Source of the DNA: Girardinichthys multiradiatus
Lineage: Eukaryota; Chordata; Actinopteri; Cyprinodontiformes; Goodeidae
DNA length: 64,000 nucleotides
NCBI RefSeq assembly: GCF_021462225.1
Contig: NC_061812.1
Span: 42,267,363-42,331,362 of the forward strand
Reading direction: 5' to 3'
The number at the start of each line of letters is the position of its first letter. The first letter of the stretch is position 1. Below, piece after piece: positions 21,417-34,382 of the stretch. The notes below the pieces were generated by a model. It had not been told where the DNA came from. It made no database searches and worked only from the letters and a program-made list of their open reading frames with translations. The translations under genes were made by a program, and so were the position numbers.

Positions 21417-24400
21417 CCCCTCCTTGAACCGTCACCTTAACGTGATGGAGGGGTTTGAGTGCTCAAATGATCGTAGAGGCTATGTTGTCTGGGGCCTAAA
21501 TGCCCCTGGTAGGGTCTCCCATGGCAAACAGGCTCTAGGTGATGGGTCAGACAAAGAGTGGTTCAAGAATCCCTCATGAAGAACAAAATATCGAGGCATG
21601 TGACGTCGCCCGGTACGGCGGAGCCGGGTCCCACCCTGGAGCCAGGCCTGGGGTCGGGACTCGTCGGAGAGCGCCTGGTGGCCGGGTTGCTCCTCGCGGG
21701 ACCCGGCCGGGCCAAGCCCGAACGAGAGACGCGAGGCCATCCCCCAGTGGGCCCACCACCTGCAGGGGGAACCGTAAGTGACCGGTGCAAAGAGGATTGG
21801 GTGGCGGACGAAGGTGGAGACCTCAGCGGCCCGATCCCCGGATGCTTAGGCTGGCTCTAGGGACGTGGAATGTCACCTCGCTGGGGGGAAGGAGCCTGAG
21901 CTTGTGCGGGAGGTCGAGAGATATCGACTAGAAATAGTCGGGCTCGCCTCCACGCACAGCGTGGGCTCTGGAACCCATCTCCTTGAGAGGGGTTGGACTC
22001 TCTTCTACTCTGGAGTGGCCCACGGGGAGAGGCGGCGGGCTGGTGTGGGTTTGCTTGTTGCCCCCCAGCTCAGCCGTCTCGTGTTGGGGTTTACCCCAGT
22101 GGATGAGAGGGTCATATCCCTGCGCCTTCGGGTTGGGGAGAGGTCTCTGACTATCATTTCAGCCTACGGGCCGAGTGGTAGTGCAGAGTACCCGGCCTTC
22201 TTGGCGTCACTGTCGGGGGTGCTGGATAGTGACCCTCCCAGGGACTCCATTATTCTGCTGGGGGACTTCAACGCCCACGTGGGGAACGACAGTGACACCT
22301 GGAGAGGCGTGATCGGGAGGAATGGCCTCCCCGATCTGAATCCAAGTGGTGTTTTGTTATTGGACTTCTGTGCTAGTCACGGATTGTCCATAACGAACAC
22401 CATGTTCAAACATAAGGGTGTCCATCAGTGCACTTGGCACCAGGACACCCTAGGCAGGAGGTTTATGATTGACTTTGTTTTCGTGTTTTCAGACCTTCAG
22501 TTGCATGTTTTTGACACTCGGGTGAAGAGAGGGGCTGAGCTGTCTACTGATCACCACCTAGTGGTGAGTTGGATCTGCTGGAGGAGGAGAAAGCCAGACA
22601 GACTTGGCAGGCCCAAGCGCATAGTGAGGGTCTGATGGGAATGCCTGGCGGAGCCCTCGGCCAGGGATGTATTCAACTCCCACCTCCGGGAGAGCTTCGA
22701 CCAGATCCCGGGGGATGTTGGAGACATAGAGTCCGAGTGGACCATGTTCTCCGCATCTATTGTCGATGCTGCTGCCCATAGCTGCGGCCGTAAGGTCTGC
22801 GGTGCCTGTCGTGGTGGCAATCCCAGAACCCGGTGGTGGACACCGGCAGTAAGAGATGCTGTTAAGCTGAAGAAGGAGTCCTATCGGCTGTGGTTGGCTT
22901 GTGGGACTCCTGAGGCGGCTGACGGGTACCGTGAGGCCAAGCGTCCTGCGGCCCGGGCTGTGGCAGAGGCAAAAGCTCAGGCCTGGGAAGAGTTCGGTGA
23001 GGCCATGGAGAAGGACTACCGGTTGTCCTCGAAGCGATTTTGGCAAACCGTCCGGCGCCTCAGGAGGGGGAAGCAGTGCTTTGCCAACACTGTTTATAGT
23101 GGGGGCAGGAGACTGCTGACCTCGACTGAGGACATTATCGGGCAGTGGAAGGAGTACTTCGAGGATCTCCTCAATCCTGCCATCATGCATTCCGTGGTGG
23201 AAACAGAGGCTGGGGACTCGGGGTTGGACTCTTTCATCACCCAGGCTGAAGTCACCGAGGTGGTTAAAAAGCTCCGCGGTGGCAAGGCTTCGGGGGTGGA
23301 TGAGATCCGCCCTGAGTACCTCAAGTCTCTGGATGTTGTAGGGCTGTCATGGTTGATACGCCTCTTCAACATTGCGTGGCGGTCGGGGACAGTGCCTCTG
23401 GACTGGCAGACTGGGGTGGTGGTCCCCCCTTTATAAGAAGGGGGACCGGAGGGTGTGTTCCAACTACAGGGGGATCACACTCCTCAGCCTCCCTGGTAAG
23501 GCCTATGCCAGGGTATTGGAGAGGAGAGTCCGACCAATAGTCGAACCTCGGCTTCAGGAGGAGCAGTGTGGTTTTCGTCCTGGCCGTGGAACACTGGACC
23601 AGCTCTATACCCTCTACAGGGTGCTCGAGGGTTCATGGGAGTTTGCCCAACCGGTTCACATGTGTTTTGTGGACCTGGAGAAGGCATTCGACTATGTCCC
23701 TCGTGATGCCCTGTGGGGGGTGCTCCAGGAGTATGGAATCGGGGGCCCTTTATTAGGGGCCATCCAGTCCCTGTACGAGCGGAGCAAGAGTTTGGTCCGC
23801 ATTGCCGGCACTAAGTCGGACCTGTTCCCAGTGCATGTTGGACTCTGGCAGGGCTGCCCTTTGTCACCGGTCCTGTTCATAACTGTTATGGACAGGATTT
23901 CTAGACGCAGTCAAGGGCCAGAGGGGGTCTGGTTTGGGGACCAGTGGATTTCGTCTCTTCTTTTTGCGGATGACGTGGTCCTGCTGGCCCCCTCTAGCCA
24001 AGACCTACAGCATGCGCTGTGGCGGTTCGCAGCCGAGTGTGAAGCGGCTGGGATGAGGATCCGCTCCTCCAAGTCCGAGGCCATGGTACTCGACCGGAAA
24101 AGGGTGGCTTGTCCTCTTCAGGTTGGAGGGGAGTTCCTGCCTCAAGTGGAGGAGTTTAAGTATCTCGGGGTCTTGTTCACGAGTAAGGGAAGAATGGAGC
24201 GGGAAATCGACAGACGGATCGGTGCGGCTGCCACAGTAATGGGGGCACTGTGCCGCTCCATTGTGGTGAAGAGAGAGCTGAGCCGAAAAGCAAAGCTCTC
24301 AATTTACTGGTCGGTCTACGTTCCTACCCTCACCTATGGCCATGAACTTTGGGTCATGACCGAAAGAACGAGATCCCGGATACAAGCGGCTGAAATGAGC

Positions 24401-24762
24401 TTCCTCCGTAGGGTGGCCGGGCACTCCCTTAGAGATAGGGTGAGGAGCTCGGCCATCCGGGAGGGGCTCGGAGTAGAGCCGCTGCTCCTCCACATCGAGA
24501 GGAGCCAGTTGAGGTGGCTCGGGCATCTATACCAGATGCCTCCTGGACGCCTTCCTTGGGAGGTGTTCCAGGCACGTCCCACCGGGAGGAGGCCCGGGGG
24601 ACGGCCCAGGACACGCTGGAGGGACTATGTCTCTCGGCTGGCCTGGGAACGCCTTGGGATCCCCTTGGAGGAACTGGAGGAGGTGTCTAGAGAGAGGGAC
24701 TTCTGGGCGTCTCTGCTGAGTCTGCTGCCGGATAAGCGGAAGACGACGAGTACGAGTACGAG
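21417..24762 (+). mobile_element. Rex3 (RTE-clade LINE), nearly full length
   Basis: The element is bounded by a 13 bp target duplication TAAACGCAAATCA at 21404-21416 and 24763-24775. It begins CCCCTCCTTGAACC and ends in short GAGTAC repeats. The stretches at 23404-23423 and 23849-23869 match the widely used Rex3 primer sites as I recall them. It contains an endonuclease and a reverse transcriptase region. Length is 3346 bp. Confidence 0.95.
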
Positions 24763-24790
24763 TAAACGCAAATCAAATGTATGTTTGTGA
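21841..24790 (+). pseudogene. Rex3 endonuclease-reverse transcriptase pseudogene
   Basis: From ATG 21841 ([13 protein letters not shown]) the frame needs a shift near 21883, then reads the APE-type endonuclease: [41 protein letters not shown] and [14 protein letters not shown] at 22633-22635 interrupts it (RV then WECLAEPS). The frame continues to 23436, where an extra C in a C run at 23424-23429 shifts it. RT motifs follow: NYRGITLLSLPGKAYARVLE, QCGFRPGRGTLDQLY, VDLEKAFDYVP, GCPLSPVLFITVMDRISRR, LLFADDVVLLA and EEFKYLGVLFTSKG, then a C-terminal arginine-rich tail. Only two frameshifts and one stop separate it from an intact frame, so it is young. Confidence 0.92.
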
Positions 24791-27700
24791 TACTGAACCT
24801 ATTTTCTGCTTGTTTTCATTTGTTATCTAAAAGTGAATGTGGACTAAACTAAATTTTTCATATCCATCACACTAAAAGTGCCATTTCAGATTAAATTATT
24901 TTTAACGTCTGGGAGTGCTTACCAGCAAAGGTTTTACAAAAAAAAAAAAAAAATCAGAAGCGTATAATATGGTGCATTCAAACAACACAAAATAATATTT
25001 GCTTTTTGTGGTAATGGGGCCAATATGATGAAATTTACCATGGTGGTCAGATTTTCTAAGGTTGAAGTGGTAACATGACCACTGTGTGTGTGGCTGTCTG
25101 CGTATATAAAACTTAAGTCAGTTTAACATGTTGCACCTCTCCGCCTCATTTCAAGATACGTCAATAAGTTATAGTAGATTTTTTTTTTATATTAGGAGCA
25201 GGTTGTTTTCTGGCTTCTTGTTCCAGTGTGCTTGTGGTAGCCATGTTAGGGAGACCCTGGGGGCCAGCAGAAGCCATCATCAGGGATCAGATGGGAACAG
25301 GTGGATAGCTCTGTGGCCTGGCCTTTCCCTAATAACAGTACCCTTAGTGAGCATTGTGAGAACCCATTTACAGGTCCCCTGGGCAGCAAATGACTTGAAG
25401 CAAACCTGAATATAAAGCCTGTGGTGACATTTCCTCTGGCAGTGTACCACTGGCTTCCAGGATACTTGCATCAGATCTCCAGTCAGACATGTAACTGCAA
25501 AGGCAAGATGCACTTGAAGACCAAGAAGTCTTAATTGACTTATTTTGTGTTAAAAATAAAATTTTCCTTCCTGTCAGTTTCAGATACTTGCTTCTCTTTA
25601 GAAAAACACCTGAAATTATTAAAAAAATAAAAATAAAAAAACAAGGGGAGCAGTAAAAGGAGACTCTAAAACAATGTATGAAGATTTTTTTTCTGTCCTC
25701 AATCTATAGATTTTTAACTAAAATAATAAAAGGATCACATACTCTAAAGCTTTCAACTCTCAAATGAAACGACATAAAGAAAGACAGAATTAGTCTACTT
25801 TAGCTTCTGTTATTCTATGTAAGTCATTATGAGCTCATGAATTCTCTACAGTTAATTAATTTCCTAGCTCAACAGGACAGTCCTTCCCAGGATAAATCTA
25901 TCCATCCCCTTCATGTAGGAGCTGCAGTCCAGAGAGGTTTGGATTTCACAGCGAAACACCATAGTGGGCCGATACATAGAGAATCCTGGTTAATGTTACA
26001 AGTCCAGAAATGTGCTTGCAGTGATGTATATGTGCTGTCAGCTGACATTGCATGAAACATTCTCCTGGCTAAGCTCAGCAGGCTGGTCTAGATTAGTATG
26101 TTAAGTGCTTCATTTGATCCTGTGAGAAAGCCAAGACCGGCTTGATCAAAGAACGATCCGGCAGCCTTCGTATGGTTGGAACAAGGAAAAGTCTTATCAG
26201 CATCGGTAAACTCTCCGCAGGGGGGAAAACAACTTAACATGAATGCCTCCAGAGAAAATAAAATGCTCTCCAGAGAAAGTGGTTTCATGGTTCTTTCAGT
26301 CATGGTGGGTGGTGCCTTTTAGTGGTGACTACAACTTCTCAAGACAATGTCTTCACAACTGTTAGATGATAATGAAATATACAAACTATTATTATCATTG
26401 ATAGCTATTTTTCTGAACTATTTTGCAAAAACCTGAGATTATTCAGATTGCTTAATGGTAACAGGCTAATCTATCCATCTGTCACGATCTATGGATCTAT
26501 CTTTGTTTTTGCATGTCACTTTGTATTTAGATCATTTTAGGTTTGTTTTTTTTTCTCAGTGTTTAATACATGGCTTATTCTTGTTTAAGAGTCCTAATTC
26601 TTTCTTTTATTCTGTTCTTTGTGTCCTGCTTAAAGTTCTTAATTTAGTTTAAGTGCACATCCTTGTGTGCTCACGTCCGTATAAATTTCTCCCAGTCTGT
26701 CTGGTCCGTACACAGCTGAAATGTATTCTGTTCGAATAGTCTCACCTTGTTCCCATGTCACTGATCACCTTCCCAGCAGTTATAAGCCAGTCAGTTTCCT
26801 GACCTCCTCATGGGTTCCTTCCATTACCAATGTCCTCTCTGCATTTGGGTTCTCAACAAACTACGCAACTTTGCAAAACAGTATGAGGTGTTTGCAGAGA
26901 TGCCCTGAGCAAAATTTAGCGTCTGATTTCTGATCTCTGATCTTTGTAAAGCTTTGATACAGACTGTATTTAAGTCTATTTTCTATTTTTTCTTATAACA
27001 TGCAATACAAACAGTACTAGCAAAGTGCTTATAATATGATCTTCCATGTGTTTAGAATATTCATCACCTGACATGACCTGCATTAAAACTTGAGGCGGTT
27101 TGAGGTAATTTGAGACAATAGTCTGAAAGGGGTAAATCAACAGTTGCAGTGACACTACATTGCCTGTGAGAGAAAGCAGTACCGGTAATACATGATTTTT
27201 ATGGAATTTAAAACAAAGATTAAATTACTCCCCAATGGCATTGTTAAACTTTTTTTTCTTCTGTCATCATCCGTTGTTTGCTTTTCTCTGATTTTTTACA
27301 TTTAAAGACTGACCTCGATAGAATATCTGCAGTTACCATAAAGTGACCTAATGTAAATATAAATTAAAAACTGGTCAGAAATGCACTGGGAACTCTTATT
27401 TGCATATAAAAGCATATGGAATTGTGACATGAGAAAGGTTTAGGAACTGTGGAGTTGAGTTATCTGGGGGAGGTTTTACCAATTCGATGATGCAGAAACA
27501 ATGCAAAGATTTTATTTTGTGGTTATTATTAATCTTGACATGTAAAATTTGATCATTAAAAGGAGACTCCCTTCCTTGGCAAAGCACAGTTGCTGCCTTA
27601 ATTTTCCCAACTGTATTTTGAGTAATATAAAGTTCCTGAGCAGTCTATAAAAACTTGGGGGAGAAATATAGGTGCTACATTTTATTTTCTGACACGGAAT

Positions 27701-28000
27701 GATGACCATTTCTTCTTCCAGGAGCCTTTGCTCACTCTGCCCAAGTGTCCCTGCCCCCACTCAGGAAAGGGGAGGACATAAATCTCCCCCCTTCAGAGAT
27801 TACACAGTATTAAAGGCATATGATTCAGGTTAGATGGAAAGCAGGGTTTAAGATAGGGCTACAGGAAAAACTCAAACTCAACCAAAATGAGTCTTACTGA
27901 CACATTGGCTCCAATCTGCTCCCCATTCACAGCCCCACAAGCAGGTTTATTACGAAAGCTCTCGTAATAAACCTGCTTTAATTGCTCTCAGTACTACACA
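24776..28000. other. Long gene-free stretch
   Basis: No coding family was recognised. Simple runs occur (A run about 24940-24954). At about 26482-26880 the sequence starts TGTCACGATC and is rich in T, resembling a decayed gypsy-type LTR, but no matching right end or target duplication was found. A perfect hairpin lies at 27939-27978. Confidence 0.5.
27939..27978. repeat. Perfect 17 bp hairpin, 6-base loop
   Basis: AAGCAGGTTTATTACGA (27939-27955) is exactly inverted at 27962-27978, separated by AAGCTC. Nothing around it indicates a gene or a transposon end. No T run follows that would suggest a terminator. Confidence 0.85.
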
Positions 28001-28009
28001 AACACACAC

Positions 28010-28073
<64 letters not shown>

Positions 28074-28077
28074 TTTT
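28000..28077. repeat. CA/TA-rich microsatellite
   Basis: Alternating ACAC, ATAC and long TA runs followed by a T run. It borders the 3' tail of the adjacent LINE. Confidence 0.85.
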
Positions 28078-28132
28078 TTTTATTCAATTCAGTTTATTTA
28101 TATAGCGCCAATTCACAAAAGTCAGGTACATA

Positions 28133-29741
28133 CAGGTCCTTCTCAAAATATTAGCATATTGTGATAAAGTTCATTATTTTCCATAATGTCATGATGAAAA
28201 TTTAACATTCATATATTTTAGATTCATTGCACACTAACTGAAATATTTCAGGTCTTCTATTGTCTTAATATGGATGATTTTGGCATACAGCTCATGAAAA
28301 CCCAAAATTCCTATCTCACAAAATTAGCATATTTCATCCGACCAATAAAAGAAAAGTGTTTTTAATACAAAAAACGTCAACCTTCAAATAATCATGTACA
28401 GTTATGCACTCAATACTTGGTCGGGAATCCTTTTGCAGAAATGACTGCTTCAATGCGGCGTGGCATGGAGGCAATCAGCATTTGGCACTGCTGAGGTCTT
28501 ATGGAGGCCCAGGATGCTTCGATAGCGGCCTTTAGCTCATCCAGAGTGTTGGGTCTTGAGTCTCTCAACGTTCTCTTCACAATATTCCACAGATTCTCTA
28601 TGGTGTTCAGGTCAGGAGAGTTGGCAGGCCAATTGAGCACAGTGATACCATGGTCAGTAAACCATTTACCAGTGGTTTTAGCATTGTGAGCAGGTGCCAG
28701 GTCGTGCTGAAAAATGAAATCTTCATCTCCATAAAGCTTTTCAGCAGATGGAAGCATGAAGTGCTCCAAAATCTCCTGATAGCTAGCTGCATTGACCCTG
28801 CCCTTGATAAAACACAGTGGACCAACACCAGCAGCTGACACGGCACCCCAGACCATCACTGACTGTGGGTACTTGACACTGGACATTGGCATTTTGGCAT
28901 TTCCTTCTCCCCAGTCTTCCTCCAGACTCTGGCACCTTGATTTCCAAATGACATGCAGAATTTGCTTTCATCCGAAAAAAGTACTTTGGACCACTGAGCA
29001 ACAGTCCAGTGCTGCTTCTCTGTAGCCCAGGTCAGGCGCTTCTGCCGCTGTTTCTGGTTCAAAAGTGGCTTGACCTGGGGAATGCGGCACCTGTAGCCCA
29101 TTTCCTGCACACGCCTGTCCACGGTGACTGTGGATGTTTCTACTCCAGACTCAGTCCACTGCTTCCGCAGGTCCCCCAAGGTCTGGAATCGGCCCTTCTC
29201 CACAATCTTCCTCAGGGTCCGGTCACCTCTTCTCGTTGTACAGCGTTTTCTGCCACACTTTTTCCTTCCCACAGACTTCCCACTGAGGTGCCTTAATACA
29301 GCACTCTGGGAACAGCCTATTCGTTCAAAAATGTCTTTCTGTGTCTTACCCTCTTGCTTGAGGGTGTCAATAGTGGCCTTCTGGACAGCAGTCAGGTCGG
29401 CAGTCTTACCCATGATTGGGGTTTTGAGTGATGAACCAGGCTGGGAGTTTTAAAGGCCTCAGGAATCTTTTGCAGGTGTTTAGAGTTAACTCGTTGATTC
29501 AGATGATTAGGTTCATAGCTCGTTTAGAGACCCTTTTAATGATATGCTAATTTTGTGAGATAGGAATTTTGGGTTTTCATGAGCTGTATGCCAAAATCAT
29601 CCGTATTAAGACAATAAAAGACCTGAAATATTTCAGTTAGTGTGCAATGAATCTAAAATATATGAATGTTAAATTTTCATCATGACATTATGGAAAATAA
29701 TGAACTTTATCACAATATGCTAATATTTTGAGAAGGACCTG
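28133..29741 (-). mobile_element. Tc1/mariner DD34E element, copy 2
   Basis: Ends CAGGTCCTTCTC and inverse, flanked by TA (28131-28132 and 29742-29743), 1609 bp, inverted repeats about 200 bp. It sits in the 3' untranslated region of the L2-type LINE, whose sequence resumes beyond 29743, so it is younger than that LINE. Confidence 0.95.
28410..29413 (-). pseudogene. Tc1 transposase with a single 1 bp deletion (copy 2)
   Basis: The frame is 1004 bp against 1005 bp in the intact copy. A single base is missing near 28885 (after EMPKCQ), splitting it into two overlapping frames (28856-29413 and 28410-28892). The catalytic motifs LFSDESKF, FQHDLAPAH and SPDLNTIENLW are present, with Pro to Thr just before the Glu. 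No stop other than the frameshift was seen, so the copy died recently. Confidence 0.93.
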
Positions 29742-29743
29742 TA

Positions 29744-30640
29744 CATTCCAATTAATCCTAACATTGAACATTGAAGTCAGATTCAGTTATTTATTCAAAA
29801 TGGACAAAAAGTTTTTCTATCTAAGGAAACCCTTTCTATTGCATCCAGTCAGTGACTTGTAGCATTCACTCCTCCTGGATGAGCACGTAGCGACAGTGGA
29901 CAGTCACTGGCGTTGACTTTGCAGCAATCCCTCATACTGAGCATGCACGTAGCGACAGTGGAGAGGAAAAACTCCCTTTTAACAGGAAGAAACCTCCAGC
30001 AGAACCAGGTTCAGTGTGAGCGGCCATCTACCACGACCGACTGGGGGTTTGAGAGAACACAGCAGAGACACACAAAGAATAGAGAAGCACTGATCCAGGA
30101 GCACTATGGGAAGGAAAAGTAAATGTTAATGGATGTCGCTCCTTTAGTCGTTTCATCTAGAAAGAAAGAACTGATTAACTCTGAGCCAATTTTCAAGGTT
30201 AGAGTCTGAAAGAGAGCACATATAATTAGTTACAGTAAAAGCTCAGTCAATTGCTATGTCTGGGAAAGAGAAAGGGTTAAACACTGAAAACGGGGCCATG
30301 TGGATCATCGGTAGAGGGTGAGCATTAAGTTCTGTTGCCAGCAGAAGCTTGGATGATGCCCCTCTCCAGAAAGGGGTCACAGGTAGACACAGAGTCAGGC
30401 CAGGTGTAGCTTCTAGGAAGAGAAAAGAGAGAGAACATAAAGTTAAAAGCTGAACTAACAGCAAATAATGCAAAATTGGAGAGTAGTGTGAGAATGTAGC
30501 AAAGAGAGTGAAAGTGGTCATTATGTCCTCCAGCCCCCTAAGCCTATAGCAGCATAACTACAGAGATAGCTCAGGATAACCTAAGCCATTCTAACTATAA
30601 GCTTTATCAAAAAGGAAAGTCTTAAGCCTAGCCTTAAAAG
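29744..30640 (-). other. 3' untranslated part of the L2-type LINE
   Basis: Non-coding, with the conserved stretch GGAAAAACTCCCTTTTAACA (29967-29986) that marks the 3' end of this common fish LINE. The phrase CACGTAGCGACAGTGGA occurs twice (29884 and 29946), an imperfect local duplication. Confidence 0.7.
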
Positions 30641-33450
30641 TAGACAGGGTGTCTGCCTCACGGACTAAAACTGAGAGCTGGTTCCACAGGAGAGGAGCTT
30701 GATAACTGAAAGATCTGCCTCCCATTCTACTTCTAGAGACTCTAGGAACCACCAGTAAACCTGTACTCTGAGAAGTGCTCTGTTAGGAACATATGGAACA
30801 ATCAGATCTCTGATGTATGATGGAGCTAGATCATTAAGGGCTTTATATGTGAGGAGGAGAATTTTAAATTCAATTCTGTATTTAACAAGGAGCCAATGGA
30901 GGGAGGCTAAAATAGGAGAAATATGATCTCTCTTTTTAATTTTCATCAGAACTCTTGCTGCAGCATTTTAAATCAACTGAAGGTTTTTAACTGCATTTGT
31001 GGACATCCTGATAGTAAAGAATTACAATAGTCCAGCCTTGAAGTAACAAATGCATGGACTAGTTTTTCAGCGTCACTCCTGGATAAGATGTTTCTAATTT
31101 TGGCAATGTTCCAGAGGAGAAAGAAGGAAATCCTGGAAACGTGTTTAATATGGGATTTAAATTAGATGTCCTGGTCAAAAATAACACCAAGGTTTTTTAC
31201 TTTATTACCAGAGGTCAATTTATTGCCATCCAGGTTAAGTGATTGACTAAGCAGTTTCTTTTTTAAAGACTCCGTTCCAAAGGCGACAACCTCTGTCTTG
31301 TCTGAATTTAGAAGCAGATAATGTAAAGTCATCCAAGTTTTTATGTCTTCAAGACATGCTTGTAGTCTATCTAACTGGTTGGGCTAATCAGGATTTATGG
31401 ATAAATAAAGCTGAGTATCATCAGCATAACGGTGAAAATTTATCCTATGCTGCCGGATAAGTTTACCTATTGGAAGCATATATATAGTAAAGAGAATTGA
31501 CCCAAGTACTGAACCCTGTGGTACTCCACAATTAACCCTGGAGTTTAAAGATGATTTATCATTTACATGAACAAACTGGAATCTGTCAGACAAATACGAT
31601 TTAAATCAGCCTAGCGCTGTTTCCCTGATCCCTACAGCATATTCCAGCCTTTCTAAGAGAATATTGTGATCGACTGTACCAAATGCAGCACTGAGATCTA
31701 ACAGGACAAGTACAGACACAAGTCCATTATCTGAGGCTAGGAGCAGATCATTAGTGACTTTCAGCAGAGCTGTTTCAGTGCTATGATGAGCTCTGAAGCC
31801 TGACTGAAACTCTTCAAACAGCTGTGTAAATGCTCACACATTTGATTAGCAACTATTTTCTCAAGTATTTTAGATAAGAACCTATACAGACCTATATCCA
31901 ATCTTGGATATAGGTCTGTAATTTTTCAAGTCATCCCGATCAAGTTAAGGTTGCTTAAGTAAAGGTTTAATTACAGCTACCTTAAAAGCTTGTGGTACAT
32001 ATCCATTTATTAAGGATAGATTAATCATATCTAAAATGGGGCTGGTAATCAGAGGGAACACTTCCTTAAATAATTTGGTTGGGATTGGGTCTAACATACA
32101 AGTTGAAGATTTAGATGAAGCTAATATTTCTGATAATTTTGGAAGCTCCACAGGATCAAAACAGTCCAAACACAGATCAGGTTCTACAGTTACTTCCAAT
32201 GTTGTCTCACTTGCTAAGGATAAAGTAATCATCTTTGGGAGTATGTCAAATATTTTCTTTTTAATAGAATCTGTTTTATTTTGGAAGAATGCCATAAAGT
32301 CATGACGGCTGAGAGCTAAAGGAATGGATGACTCAACAGAGCTATGACTGTGTAAGTTTAACAACTGTACTAAAGAGAAACCTAGGATTATTCTTGTTCT
32401 CTTCTTCGATGATGAGAAATAAGCTGTTCTGGCTTGGTGAAGTGTCTTTTTATACAACAGTAGGCTATTTTTCCAGATTAAGTAGGAATCCTCTAGGTAT
32501 GTAGAGCGCCATTTTCTCTCAAATTTTCTAACATTGTGCTTTAAAGTACGCAGCTCTGAATTAAACCAGGGAGCTAGCCTCCTATGAATAATTACCTTCT
32601 TTTTCAAGGGGTCTGCATTGTCTAATGCACCACGCAATGATGAAGTAACACCATGAACAAGAGAATCAATTTGTGGAGGGGAACAAACAAAATTATTGCC
32701 CTCCACTGTGTTTTTCTGTGATAATGAGGAAATTAAAAGTGGAACAGATTCTTTAAAGGTTGTCACAGCATTGTCTGATAATGATCTACTATAATAAAAT
32801 TTTCTTTCAGGTGTGGAGTACTCGATTAAATTAAACTCAAAGGTTATTCAGAAATGGTCAGACAGGACAGGGTTATGAGAAAATATTGTTATGTCTTTAC
32901 ACTCCATGCCATATGTCAACACAAGGTCCAGAGAATTAAGACAAATGTGGGTAGGTTTGTTAATGTTTTGAGCAAAGCTAATTGAGTCTAAGATAGCATT
33001 AAAGGCTATATTTAGGCTATCACTCTCAGTGTCAACAAGAATGTTAAAATCCCCCACTATAATAACCTTATCTGTATTTAACACTAAATCAGAGAAAAGG
33101 TCTGAAAACTGATCTAAAAATTGAGTAAGGGCCTAAGATTAAATATTCAAAAGAGTTGTAGCTATTAATTGGTCTGGGACTAATCAATAAATCGGACTGA
33201 AAGATGGTTGCTACTCCTCCTCCTCGCCCAGTATTTTGAGGAATGTGAAAATTTAAATAATCAGTAGGAGTTGACTCATTTATAGTAACATAATCCTCTT
33301 GCTACAGCCAGATTTCTGTGAGGCAAAATAAATCAATCTGATTGTCACAAATCAGGTCACTAACTAGCAAAGTCTTTGAAGACAGAGATTTTATGTTCAG
33401 TAAGCCACATGTAATTGTTTTATTTTTCTTTTCCGTCTGAGTTGTGTTTC
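30640..33450 (-). pseudogene. L2-type LINE ORF2 pseudogene (endonuclease and RT)
   Basis: Minus-strand order: CLTEIWL then a TAG (about 33300), PTDYLNFHIPQNTGRGGGVA, VIIVGDFNILVDTESDSLNI and NPVLSDHF (endonuclease); LAPWFNSELRTLKHNVRKFE and SEILASSKSSTCMLDPIPTK (linker and RT start); [20 protein letters not shown]; then [11 protein letters not shown] with the catalytic pair (about 31400-31430); and the C-terminal RDHISPILASLHWLLVKYRI. Several stops and frame changes break it, for example between 31593 and 31945, where a perfect hairpin lies. It is not functional. Confidence 0.85.
31885..31920. repeat. Perfect 16 bp hairpin, 4-base loop, inside LINE ORF2
   Basis: TACAGACCTATATCCA (31885-31900) is exactly inverted at 31905-31920 with ATCT between. 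A palindrome this long is not expected in an RT coding sequence; local template switching is the likely origin. Confidence 0.85.
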
Positions 33451-33599
33451 TTTTTATGAGATTTTCAGGATTTTCTCCTTGTTAGATTATTTTTTAATCT
33501 TTTCAATTTTGACTGTGTGTGAGACTCTGTCTTAATAGGGTAATGGGCAGGTAGCAGTACAGAAGCTGCAGAGAGGAGTATTAAACTACGAACCTGCTT

Positions 33600-34382
33600 C
33601 CTAGTCTGAACCCTGGGTTGTCAGAGTTTTGGAGAACTAATACATTTGGCCAGATTCCTAGAAAGAAGAGCTGCTCCATCCAAAGTGGGATGGATGCCAT
33701 CTCTCTGGATCAAACCAGGTTTTCCCCAAAATGTTCGTCAATTATCAATGTTGCCCACATCGTTTTCTGGACACCACCTAGACAACCAGGGGTGGAATGA
33801 CAGCATGCGGCTTGTCACATGTCACTAGTCAGATCAGGGAGGGGACCAGAGAAAATTACGGAGTCCGACAATCTTTTGGCAAACGTAGAAACTGAAGCAA
33901 CACTAACTTTGGTGACCTCCGATTGACGTAACCGGGTGTCATTACCACCAGCATGAATAACAATCTTAGTGTATTTACGCTTATCCTTAGCCAGCAGTTT
34001 AAGGTAGGATTTGATGTCGCCCATTCTGGCCCCTGGCAAACATTTGACTATGGTCACTGGTGTCTCTAGTGCCACATTTCTGACTATGGAGCTGCCAGTT
34101 ACCAGAGTTGGCATCTCAGCGGGTGTGTCGCTGAGCGGGGAAAATCTGTTAGAAACACAGAGTTGGTGGTGACCTGTGGGCTGGAATCTAGGACTATGCT
34201 TTCTACGTACCGTTACCCAGCCGGCCTGAGGCCGCGGCTGCGCGGGCTCTGCTGAAGGACTGCTACGGGGAGCTACCCTCGGTGGCCTTCAATTCTGACA
34301 CCCTCGCCTCGAAAGCTACAAAAATGCTACATTTATGACACGTACCATTATCACTAATGGAGGCAGAGGAGTAACTGAACAT
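33600..34382 (-). pseudogene. L2-type LINE ORF1 pseudogene with esterase-like domain
   Basis: From ATG 34382 the minus frame reads [39 protein letters not shown], then a TAG, more Ala/Arg-rich sequence and another TAG. The second part gives [40 protein letters not shown] and [20 protein letters not shown] (33815-34114). The GSS and GGND blocks correspond to SGNH-hydrolase blocks known in ORF1 of CR1/L2 LINEs. Stops make the copy inactive. Confidence 0.8.

Noticed and set aside
22558..23190. 210-codon minus frame over Rex3
   Set aside because: Antisense shadow of the Rex3 coding region.
26482..26880. Decayed gypsy-type LTR starting TGTCACGATC
   Set aside because: No matching TGACA end or target duplication found; mentioned only as a resemblance.
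27939..27978. Hairpin as an intrinsic terminator or tRNA-like RNA
   Set aside because: Eukaryotic context, no T run and no cloverleaf; only a perfect foldback.
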